Of a DNA stretch of 64,000 bases, positions 17,340 through 25,055 are shown in pieces. Below the pieces are notes generated by a model. The model was not told the origin of the DNA and ran no database searches. It saw only the letters and a program-made list of their open reading frames with translations. The stretch's first letter is position 1; every line of letters begins with the position of its first letter. Location of the stretch: positions 1,612,001 to 1,676,000 of the forward strand of contig JAXLVB010000002.1 in NCBI GenBank assembly GCA_046329195.1, in the 5' to 3' direction. The stretch comes from JAXLVB01 sp046329195 (GTDB taxonomy: Bacteria > Bacteroidota > Bacteroidia > Cytophagales > Spirosomataceae). Made by a program: the position numbers and the translations under genes.

Positions 17340-17812
17340 TGAAGGTTTATAGGGTTGAACGAGAGAAATACCTATCCACAACACTAAGTGGCATTGGAGC
17401 TTCTATGGCAAGAGGATACCGATGGAATAGCCTCAACACCAAGCTTGTTTATACCGCCGAAAGTAGGGCATTAGCTACCCTTGAAGTATCAGTGCATTTG
17501 GATTTGAGTGAAGACTTACCTACTGATAGGTATTATGTCGAAATTGAACTACCCGATGATCTCACTATACTGGAAGTAAAAATTGAAGACCTCCCCGATG
17601 ATTGGGATGCCAAACCACCTTCGCTTACCACTCAAACCATTGGCGATGATTTTGTCCTTCAACAAGAAGCTGCCATTTTGAAAGTTCCAAGTAGTATTGT
17701 ACCACAAGAATTCAACTACTTAATCAACCCCAATCATCCCAAAGCTACCACTATTAAAGTAGTTCAAATCACGCCGATGAGGTTTGATTCACGGTTCAAA
17801 ACGCACCAATAA
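17339..17812 (+). CDS. RES-domain toxin (NAD-degrading)
   Basis: This 157-residue RES-fold toxin has the conserved Arg in 'ASMARGYRWNS', the Glu in 'YTAESRALATLEVSVHL', and the Ser in 'ILKVPSSIVPQEFNYLINP', which give the domain its name. RES toxins of Xre/RES modules deplete NAD+ (family knowledge). It directly overlaps its antitoxin. The complete module is boxed between two REP-like arrays, which may mark it as a recent insertion or a preferred target site. Confidence 0.9.
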   Translation: MKVYRVEREKYLSTTLSGIGASMARGYRWNSLNTKLVYTAESRALATLEVSVHLDLSEDLPTDRYYVEIELPDDLTILEVKIEDLPDDWDAKPPSLTTQTIGDDFVLQQEAAILKVPSSIVPQEFNYLINPNHPKATTIKVVQITPMRFDSRFKTHQ

Positions 17813-17839
17813 AATACCCTGCGTTAACTCTTTCCTCCC

Positions 17840-18056
17840 AAACTGGTGCAAGCGTCCTCGCTTGCACACGGGCGACAGCCATTTGTTCGCTTTGTCAACT
17901 ACTTTTCGTATTACACTGGTACAAGCGTCCTCGCTTGTACACGGGCGACAGCAACTTGTTTGCTTCGTCAACTACTTTTCGTATTACGCTGGTACAAGCG
18001 TCCTCGCTTGTACACGGGCGACAGCAACTTGTTCGCTTTGTCAACTACTTTTCGTA
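17840..18056. repeat. REP-like array 2, three ~73-bp units
   Basis: Three copies at exact 73-bp spacing (hairpin cores near 17848, 17921 and 17994) use the same CAAGCG-TCCT-CGCTTG core and 'gggcgacagc' arm as array 1, but with a different spacer ('tcaactacttttcgta'). They lie just after the RES toxin gene. Confidence 0.8.
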
Positions 18057-18204
18057 CCTCTTCACGGCTTCCCACATTTCAGACTTTGGCTGGTAAACTC
18101 GTTAATTCTTACCGTTCGCTAATTTTCGGCTCAATTTTCTTGCATTTCCTCCTGAAAATCATAGCTTTAACAAGTCATTTCACACCTTTCAACACCTCAA
18201 TACA

Positions 18205-20658
18205 ATGAAAAATTCTTCTTGGCTCATTACCCCTGCTGAAAAAAAACTCAAATCCTATTTGATATTCTTCTGCTTGTTTTACGTAGCAGCCTTCATTTTT
18301 TATCTATATCCTTCCATAGCCGACGTTCCTCCTTTTTTAGAAGGATTACAGTTTTTACAAGAACCATTCTTTGCCAATAATTCAGGCTTCAAAGCAGGAT
18401 TATGTATCGTGACGGCCTTTTTGGGCATGGCCGATATTCGTCGCTTCGACCGCATGGCCAAACTCATCATCGTCGGGTTTGGCATTGGGCTATTGGGTAG
18501 TTTTGTGTTGGTGTGGTTACTTAAACAAAACAATACCTACCTCATCTTTGGAAAACCGTTCACCATGAAGGCCATCCTGCTTGGTTCATCAGGGTTTGAT
18601 ATATTGGTGATTGGTGTGTTGGCTTATCTATTGGGCAAAGCCCAGAAAGAACGTTTCGGTCTAAAGTACCTCTCGCCTATGCAATTTAGAGTGGCCCAAG
18701 CACTAGCAGAAGTTATTTTTCCAGAACAAGAAATCAGAATTAATCCGAGCGAAGTAGCCCAAAATTTAGATACTTACCTCCATAGTTTTGGCGGCACCAA
18801 CAAGCGAATCACCAAGTTGGTCTTGTCAGGAATGCAGCTATATCCACTTCTCAAATTGCGCCCACCGTTGAGTTATATGCATCCCGCCGACCGCTTGGCT
18901 TTTCTCAAAAGGCGCTTTCAAGATGCTCATTTCCAGAACCTTCCTAAGTTTCTTCATTTTTACAAAGAAATCATTCGAGCTGCCATCCGAATGGCCAAAC
19001 AGTTGTGCTACATGGGTTATTACAACGATACTCGTGTGCATAGTAGCATCGGCTATGTACCTTTTGAAAAACGGTCAAACTTAAAAGACCGCCTACAAAC
19101 CTTCCCCATCAAAACACCCCTCAAGGGCGATACGCTCACCGTTATGACCGAAGCAACCTTTGATGCCGACAAAGAATACGATGTAGTAGTGATTGGGTCG
19201 GGGGCGGGAGCATCGCTTATGGCACAAGGCTTGCTCGAACAAGGGCGTAAAGTACTGTTGGTAGAAAAAGGAGGTTACGAAAAACCCAGCGAGTTTGTCA
19301 GCGATGAAATCACCATGATTTCAAAGCTCTTTGCCGATGGTGCCTTACAACTTTCCAGAGATTTCAAATTCCAAGTGATTCAGGGTTCTTGTGTGGGAGG
19401 TTCTACTACCGTAAACAATGCGGTCTGTTTTGACACGCCAAAACACATCATGACCCAATGGGCCAATTCGGTGGGCATAGACCTTAACATCTACAGAGCT
19501 AAACTACAGCGTGTCAACCAAATAGCTGGTACCCATACTGTAGGTGGGAATCCAACCATGACCAACGAGTCGCTGTTGAATCCTTGTTTTCATTTGTTCA
19601 AAAAAGGGATAAATGCGTTAGGAATAGGTAACGACCCCAACCATTACAGTGCCGTGGCGGCCAACGTAGAAGGCTGTTTGGGTTGTGGGTATTGCAACAT
19701 TGGTTGCGGATTTGGCAAAAAACTCTCTATGCTCGACAACGTCCTGCCTACGCTTCAGGCTAAATACCCGGGTATGTTAGAAATTGTGGCGGGTTGTGAG
19801 GCCGTCAAGCTAATCCAATCAGGCAATCGAGTTATGGAGTTGCAGGGCAAATTCAAATCGAAGAAAGTACGCATCAAAGGAGGCACGTTTGTAGTAGCAG
19901 GAGGTGCCGTGAATTCAAGTGTCTTGCTTCAGAAATCGAAAATTGGGCCAATGGCAGGCCAAAAACTATGCTTCAATGTAGGCTCCCAGATGACAGCCGT
20001 TTTTCCAGATGTCATCAATGCCTACGACGGCTTACAGATTTCGCATTATCTGCAATCGGCTGGCAAACGGTACATCATGGAAACTTGGTACAACCCACCG
20101 ATGTTTCAGAGTACGGCCATGCCAGGCTGGTTTGAAGACCATTTTCAAAACATGCAAGCCTACAATCGCATCGCCTGCACCGGGGTTTTGGTTCCTTCCG
20201 ATACCAACGGCAGTGTAAAAACGCCGTGGCTTAGCTTAACAGGTAGAGACATCCAATACGAACCTACTGACCAAGATTTCAACGATTTACGTGAGGGGCT
20301 TTGGATGGCCGCCAAAATTTATTTGGCCGCAGGTGCCGAAAAAGTCATGCCCAATACCTTCCATTATTTTGAATATACCCAAGCTGAATACAAAGCAAAT
20401 CCAGCAGGCTTAGAACAACGATTCAAAGCCGAAGTAACCAAGGACGAACTGGCCATTGGCACGGGCCATCCGCAAGGAGGTAACCGCCTGAGTAAGCAGC
20501 CAGAAGATGGGGTCATTGGCCCTGATTTTAAGGTATTTGGTACAAGTAACCTCTACGTGGCTGATGCCAGTGTGTTCCCCTCAGCCTTGGGGGTCAATCC
20601 GCAGATTACCGTGATGGCTATGGCTTATTATGCCTCCGATTTTGTAGCACACAACTAA
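18205..20658 (+). CDS. Membrane-anchored GMC oxidoreductase with gluconate-dehydrogenase-3-like domain
   Basis: This 817-residue fusion has four hydrophobic segments in the first ~145 residues and a region near 160-260 reminiscent of gluconate 2-dehydrogenase subunit 3 ('AQALAEVIFPEQE'). A full FAD-dependent GMC domain follows, with the dinucleotide fold 'YDVVVIGSGAGASLMAQGLLEQGRKVLLVEKG' near 323-354, a Cys cluster C-x2-C-x2-C-x3-C near 490-500, and the C-terminal 'GTGHPQGGNRLS' near 754 and 'VNPQITVMAMA' near 797, which hold the active-site His and Asn. It probably oxidises an alcohol or sugar at the membrane; the substrate is unknown. It is first of three closely spaced genes. Confidence 0.85.
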   Translation: MKNSSWLITPAEKKLKSYLIFFCLFYVAAFIFYLYPSIADVPPFLEGLQFLQEPFFANNSGFKAGLCIVTAFLGMADIRRFDRMAKLIIVGFGIGLLGSFVLVWLLKQNNTYLIFGKPFTMKAILLGSSGFDILVIGVLAYLLGKAQKERFGLKYLSPMQFRVAQALAEVIFPEQEIRINPSEVAQNLDTYLHSFGGTNKRITKLVLSGMQLYPLLKLRPPLSYMHPADRLAFLKRRFQDAHFQNLPKFLHFYKEIIRAAIRMAKQLCYMGYYNDTRVHSSIGYVPFEKRSNLKDRLQTFPIKTPLKGDTLTVMTEATFDADKEYDVVVIGSGAGASLMAQGLLEQGRKVLLVEKGGYEKPSEFVSDEITMISKLFADGALQLSRDFKFQVIQGSCVGGSTTVNNAVCFDTPKHIMTQWANSVGIDLNIYRAKLQRVNQIAGTHTVGGNPTMTNESLLNPCFHLFKKGINALGIGNDPNHYSAVAANVEGCLGCGYCNIGCGFGKKLSMLDNVLPTLQAKYPGMLEIVAGCEAVKLIQSGNRVMELQGKFKSKKVRIKGGTFVVAGGAVNSSVLLQKSKIGPMAGQKLCFNVGSQMTAVFPDVINAYDGLQISHYLQSAGKRYIMETWYNPPMFQSTAMPGWFEDHFQNMQAYNRIACTGVLVPSDTNGSVKTPWLSLTGRDIQYEPTDQDFNDLREGLWMAAKIYLAAGAEKVMPNTFHYFEYTQAEYKANPAGLEQRFKAEVTKDELAIGTGHPQGGNRLSKQPEDGVIGPDFKVFGTSNLYVADASVFPSALGVNPQITVMAMAYYASDFVAHN

Positions 20659-20671
20659 TTCCCTACCTCCC

Positions 20672-21556
20672 ATGAACTATCGAATTGTATCCCTGTTTGT
20701 TCTATGCCTATGTCAGCTGATATGGGTAGGTTGTAGCCTTCAGAAGCTCACAGCTGATGCTACCAAAGGTGCTGTAAATGCCTTTAAGCCAGAAGCTCGT
20801 CCTCTTGCCGACAGTTTGATGAAGGGCCTCACCGACCGCTTGGCTCGTGCCTTACACGACTCGTTGGGTAGCAACCTCAACCAAGAAATCGCCAAAGCGA
20901 TTCGAGTAGCCAGTGCTTCTGCCGACAGTGCTGTCATACGGCTGGGTGGCACAGCCAATCTTCAAGCAAAGGCCCTTCGAGACAGCCTATTAAGTCAAAC
21001 CTTAACGAAGCAGCTTAATCATTTGATCGAGAATACCCTCGGTTCGAAAACCGAAGGCCGATTGGTAAGTATCGTCCGAAGTGTAGTCAAAGAACTCCCT
21101 AACGACCGCTATTTGGCTGGCATGGTGCACCAAGCCCTTACTCAATTAGCAGCTGACAGCAGTCAACTGCAACGACTCGAAAAATCGTTGTTGGGTCCTG
21201 ATGTTTCGAGGGGTTTGCAAGTGGTCATTGATTCGGCGATGAATACCTTGGTTCGGCGTTACAACCAAGACCTTTCGCCAGCTATCAGGGGCGAAGTTGG
21301 TTTTATTCAACGCTACGCCAATCAGCTCATTTATGGTTTAGGAGGCTTAATTTTACTTATTATTGCATTTGTGTGGTGGCAACGCCGTAGTTATCTCAAA
21401 GAGATTGAAACCCTGAAGGGACAGCTAGTGAGTACGCAAGTGCCCGACCATGAAACCCTAACCGATTTAGTGGTAAAACGGCTAACTTCCGACGAACACA
21501 AAGACAAACTCGAACCGTTACTCCAGCAAGCGCTCCGCCTCCAAAACCGAACCTAA
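20672..21556 (+). CDS. Lipoprotein of unknown function with C-terminal membrane segment
   Basis: This 294-residue protein has a signal peptide ending in a lipobox (L-I-W-V-G-C, Cys at residue 21). A long helical, Ala/Leu/Asp/Ser-rich region spans about 30-215 ('RPLADSLMKGLTDRLARALHDSLGSNLNQEIAKAI'), then one clear membrane helix (about 218-238, 'YGLGGLILLIIAFVWW') and a charged tail. Not recognised as a known family. The spacing of 13 bp from the GMC gene and 15 bp to the phosphoesterase indicates one transcript. Confidence 0.6.
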   Translation: MNYRIVSLFVLCLCQLIWVGCSLQKLTADATKGAVNAFKPEARPLADSLMKGLTDRLARALHDSLGSNLNQEIAKAIRVASASADSAVIRLGGTANLQAKALRDSLLSQTLTKQLNHLIENTLGSKTEGRLVSIVRSVVKELPNDRYLAGMVHQALTQLAADSSQLQRLEKSLLGPDVSRGLQVVIDSAMNTLVRRYNQDLSPAIRGEVGFIQRYANQLIYGLGGLILLIIAFVWWQRRSYLKEIETLKGQLVSTQVPDHETLTDLVVKRLTSDEHKDKLEPLLQQALRLQNRT

Positions 21557-21571
21557 CCTCCCCTATCACCC

Positions 21572-22840
21572 ATGCCTACTTCTACCAAACGCCCCATCAC
21601 CGACCTCCGAGGTCTGTGGCGCTCCGAACTCCAAAACCACTTTTTGGTACAGAGCGAAATGGCCAAGTCAAACCCCAAACAAAACGTCATTGTGGAGTTT
21701 CTGACCACAAAAGTCTGGGGTTGGCTCAAACATTATTTCAAAAGTCGCTTTATGGGTAAAGTGGCTTACCAATTTTACCCCACCAAGGATGATGATGGAA
21801 TTTACCCTCTCACTAAGCTGGAAACTGACAATTCGCCGCTGGTCGTCACCTTGGCTGCCGACTGGGCCTCCAACACCCAAGAGTCTGACGACGTGGGTAC
21901 GCTCATGGACAACGAAAATCCCGATTACTCCATTCACTTAGGCGATGTGTATTACGTAGGGCTCGAAAACGAAATCAATGACAACTTCGGCCCGCAAGGT
22001 TCTTGGCCACGAGGTAAACTCGGCACGCTGGCCATTCCGGGCAATCATGAGTACTACTCCAACGGAAAAGATTTTTACGAAACCTTGCTTAGCAAGTACA
22101 CTCGGGTGGTCAAAAGTACCGGCCCCGACGTAGTGGTGGCGCAGCAAGCAGGTTTTTTCTGCCTTGAAAACGAACACTGGCGCATCATTGCCCTCGACAC
22201 AGGTTATACCTCTGTTGGCACACCGATTATTGAATTTCTTTTTCAACCCAATTGCGAACTACGAGACGAACAAGTCAATTGGTTACGAGAGGTGGTCAAA
22301 CTGGGTGACGAAACCGACAAACGAGGTTTGGTTATATTGAGTCATCATCAGTATTTTTCTGGTTTTGAAGGGAATTACCCTCGCCCTGCCCAGCAACTTG
22401 CCGAGATTATGGGCAATGCTCAACGAGATGTGCTTTGGTATTGGGGACACGAACACCGCTTGGCTATTTATAACCTCCACCAACTAGAAAACGGTATTCC
22501 TGCCTACGGGCGGTGCATTGGGCATGGCGGTATGCCCGTGGACATCCCCACAGGTGAGCACCCACTCGATGTGGAAAAGGCTCAAGAGCACAGCCTGCTA
22601 TATTATGACCGCCAGTATCGCCGAGTTCTCGATGGCAAAAAAGAAGTTTTTTTAGGCAACAACGGCTATGTCAAACTCACCTTCGATGGCCCTACTCTAC
22701 GAGCAGATCACTACCAAGCCTGGCGAGACGAGACCCGCCACCAAGTAGAGCGAGTATTGGTACTGACCGAACTCATCACTACCGACACCCAAGGTAATGT
22801 AACCGTTCAGTACCAAAACTCGGCGTTGTCGGAGTTGTAG
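21572..22840 (+). CDS. Calcineurin-like metallophosphoesterase
   Basis: This 422-residue enzyme shows the full set of two-metal ligands in order: Asp in 'TLAADWAS', G-D in 'HLGDVYYVG', G-N-H-E in 'AIPGNHEYYS', His in 'ILSHHQYFSG', and G-H-E-H in 'YWGHEHRLAIY'. No signal peptide is visible, so it is probably cytosolic. The substrate is unknown. It ends the three-gene unit and is followed by an intrinsic terminator at 22850-22890. Confidence 0.88.
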   Translation: MPTSTKRPITDLRGLWRSELQNHFLVQSEMAKSNPKQNVIVEFLTTKVWGWLKHYFKSRFMGKVAYQFYPTKDDDGIYPLTKLETDNSPLVVTLAADWASNTQESDDVGTLMDNENPDYSIHLGDVYYVGLENEINDNFGPQGSWPRGKLGTLAIPGNHEYYSNGKDFYETLLSKYTRVVKSTGPDVVVAQQAGFFCLENEHWRIIALDTGYTSVGTPIIEFLFQPNCELRDEQVNWLREVVKLGDETDKRGLVILSHHQYFSGFEGNYPRPAQQLAEIMGNAQRDVLWYWGHEHRLAIYNLHQLENGIPAYGRCIGHGGMPVDIPTGEHPLDVEKAQEHSLLYYDRQYRRVLDGKKEVFLGNNGYVKLTFDGPTLRADHYQAWRDETRHQVERVLVLTELITTDTQGNVTVQYQNSALSEL

Positions 22841-22849
22841 CAAGGGTGT

Positions 22850-22890
22850 ACTGCCATCAGGTTATGAATTCTTGATGGCAGTGTTTTTTT
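22850..22890 (+). terminator. Intrinsic terminator after the metallophosphoesterase
   Basis: A 10-bp perfect stem ACTGCCATCA/TGATGGCAGT (22850-22859 and 22873-22882) is followed by a run of seven T. Confidence 0.85.
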
Positions 22891-22902
22891 AGTCATTTCT
22901 AT

Positions 22903-23113
22903 TTAGCCTTCAATCAACTTTTTGAAAGGTATTTTCCCCTCAGCTCCCCACCATAATTTTTCACCAATTTTCACAATCCCTCCGTCCATTGTTATAACTT
23001 TGGATAAACATTCAATTTGCTCCCCCCATAACTTCATCCACATCTACTACTTTTTTCTTGGCTAAGTCATAGGTTCCGGTTGAATCAGTGTTACTTGAAA
23101 TGAAAATCAACAT
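22903..23113 (-). pseudogene. Small frameshifted ORF of ~70 codons
   Basis: Reading the minus strand from ATG 23113, about 30 codons ('SSNTDSTGTYDLAKKKVVD...') continue in a second frame as 'EQIECLSKVITMDGGIVKI' and 'GEKLWWGAEGKIPFKKLIEG' to a TAA at 22903-22905. The switch falls at a run of six C/G, so a one-base slip would join both parts into a ~69-residue protein. It is not recognised and is the only gene-like content in the 22891-23240 gap. Confidence 0.4.
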
Positions 23114-23240
23114 ATCCTCACGCCAACCCAATCAGCCTAGCACAAAAAAATCTAAAAAATTTCCAAATTTGACTAAGGGTTTTTAGTACCCTAATTCGTC
23201 TTTATACAAAAAGCAAGAAAAAATATACTCTTTCTAAGAA

Positions 23241-23885
23241 ATGGAAGGATTTCAACCCATCCAGCAGCCTACAGAGTCACCGTTTGGTTCGGAGCATTCG
23301 TCCAAAGTGTTGGATGCCGAATTGCTCATCAAACGAACCTTTCTCGATGACCCCGACCAAGGCATGGCCATGTTGTTTAGGACGTACTATAACGTACTGT
23401 GCAGCCATGCTGTGCGATTTGTAGCCTCCAAAGCCATTGCCGAAGACCTGGTTTCGGATATTTTTTATGAGTTCCAGGTAAACCAGCTTTATCATACGGT
23501 CAAATCTTCGTTCAGAGCTTATCTGTTTGCTTCGGTTCGGAATCGAGCCTTTGATTATGTCAAAGCCGAAATGCGCAGAAGCGCCTCCCTTGACGGCACC
23601 GAACTCTTCAGTTCGCCAACTGCCCAAGAGCCCGATTCGATTACCCAATACGAAGACCTCTATCACGACGTTGAGAAGGCCATCAACGAAATGCCCCACA
23701 AACGCCGACAGATTTATGTCATGCACCGTTTCGAGGGTAAAAAATATCAAGAAATTGCCGACGAGCTCAATTTGTCGCTACACACGGTAGAAGCGCATCT
23801 GTACCAAGCCATTAAGCAAATTCGCAATAGCTTGCAAAGCAAGTGGTTAGTTCTGGCTATCGGATTTTTTCAAAACTGGTTTTAA
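23241..23885 (+). CDS. ECF sigma factor (sigma-70, Bacteroidetes expansion type)
   Basis: This 214-residue sigma factor has region 2 over about residues 46-110 ('FRTYYNVLCSHAVRFVASKAIAEDLVSDIFYEF', 'YLFASVRNRAFDYVK') and region 4 over about 150-200 ('MPHKRRQIYVMHRFEGKKYQEIADELNLSLHTVEAHLYQAIKQIR'). It is followed 11 bp later by FecR and then SusC with an STN domain, the classic cell-surface-signalling order. It likely directs transcription of the polysaccharide locus in response to substrate. Confidence 0.93.
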   Translation: MEGFQPIQQPTESPFGSEHSSKVLDAELLIKRTFLDDPDQGMAMLFRTYYNVLCSHAVRFVASKAIAEDLVSDIFYEFQVNQLYHTVKSSFRAYLFASVRNRAFDYVKAEMRRSASLDGTELFSSPTAQEPDSITQYEDLYHDVEKAINEMPHKRRQIYVMHRFEGKKYQEIADELNLSLHTVEAHLYQAIKQIRNSLQSKWLVLAIGFFQNWF

Positions 23886-23896
23886 AAGTTCCCTAT

Positions 23897-24892
23897 ATGA
23901 AAGCACATATCACCCAAGAAATTTTGTTTGATTACTTCGCTGGAAGGGCAACAGCTTTTCAGAAGCAACAAATTGAAGAGTGGACAAAAGACACCGAAAA
24001 TTTAGAGTCGTTTTATGCCCATTTGGCTCAATACGAAAGTCAAAACGTACAATTCGTGGCCGACTCGGACATGGCTTTTGAAAAACACCGATTTCGCATT
24101 CAGCAGATTATAACCCCGCTTCTCGACGAAGCTGAAAACATTGACGAACCTACTCGGACTAGCCCTTGGTATCGTTGGATTATAGCTGCCTCCGTGTTGA
24201 TGTTGGCAGGGCTTTCTTTCTTATTTAAAGACGAAATCCTGTTCCAACATTATCATACCGAATTTGGCCAAACTCAATCCATTCAACTCACAGATGGCAG
24301 TCAGGTAACACTCAATGCCAACTCTACCCTCAAAGTGCCCCGCTTTGGTTTTGGTCAAGATACTCGTGAGGTTTTTTTGACGGGTGAAGCCGAGTTTGTC
24401 GTAAAGCATACCATTGATAATCAACTTTTTAAGGTAAAAACCCAAAAAGGATTTGAAATCACGGTGTTGGGTACTGAGTTTACGGTATATGCTCGTCAGC
24501 GAGGAGGCAAAGTAGTACTCAACAAAGGTAAAGTACAGCTTCGTTACCATGACAAAACAGACCAATTGCTCACGATGAAACCCGGTGACTGGGTGGTATT
24601 TGACGGCAAAGGACATGCTAACCTCAAGAAAACCACCCAGCCGCAAGTACATTCGGCTTGGAAAGAACATCGCTTTATTTTTGATGGAACGCCGTTTTCA
24701 GAACTGGCGTATTTGTTCCAAGAAAACTTTGGCGTAATGGTACAAATTGGTAACGACGAACTGGCCCAGTGGAAAATTTCAGGCTCGTTTACAGCCCAAA
24801 CCGCCGAGGAACTCCTCGAAACTCTCACCGAAGCTTCAGACTTAACGTTTCGGAAAGAAAAGAACGTAATCATCATTGAACCAGCCAATTAA
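23897..24892 (+). CDS. FecR-family anti-sigma factor
   Basis: This 331-residue protein starts at ATG 23897 rather than the in-frame 23843 inside the sigma gene. The cytosolic N-terminus (1-90, 'LFDYFAGRATAFQKQQIEEWTK') would bind the sigma factor. One membrane helix follows at about 94-112 ('WIIAASVLMLAGLSFLF'), then the periplasmic FecR domain with 'LTDGSQVTLNANSTLKVP', 'VFLTGEAEFVV', 'FEITVLGTEFTVYA' and a DUF4974-like end ('FDGTPFSELAYLFQENFGV', 'ISGSFTAQTAEELLETL'). It is expected to receive the signal from the STN domain of the adjacent SusC. Confidence 0.93.
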   Translation: MKAHITQEILFDYFAGRATAFQKQQIEEWTKDTENLESFYAHLAQYESQNVQFVADSDMAFEKHRFRIQQIITPLLDEAENIDEPTRTSPWYRWIIAASVLMLAGLSFLFKDEILFQHYHTEFGQTQSIQLTDGSQVTLNANSTLKVPRFGFGQDTREVFLTGEAEFVVKHTIDNQLFKVKTQKGFEITVLGTEFTVYARQRGGKVVLNKGKVQLRYHDKTDQLLTMKPGDWVVFDGKGHANLKKTTQPQVHSAWKEHRFIFDGTPFSELAYLFQENFGVMVQIGNDELAQWKISGSFTAQTAEELLETLTEASDLTFRKEKNVIIIEPAN

Positions 24893-25055
24893 CCCATTTG
24901 TAGTGAATGAGGAATAATGAGTAGTCAGTTGGAAAATGCCATTTGTACATAACTCGCTCGGCTACCAATTTACCAATAACCAGTTACCAGTCACCAACAA
25001 CCGAAATCTTCCTCTTTTTAAAACCATAAATCAACTACACAAAATCGTACCGACT

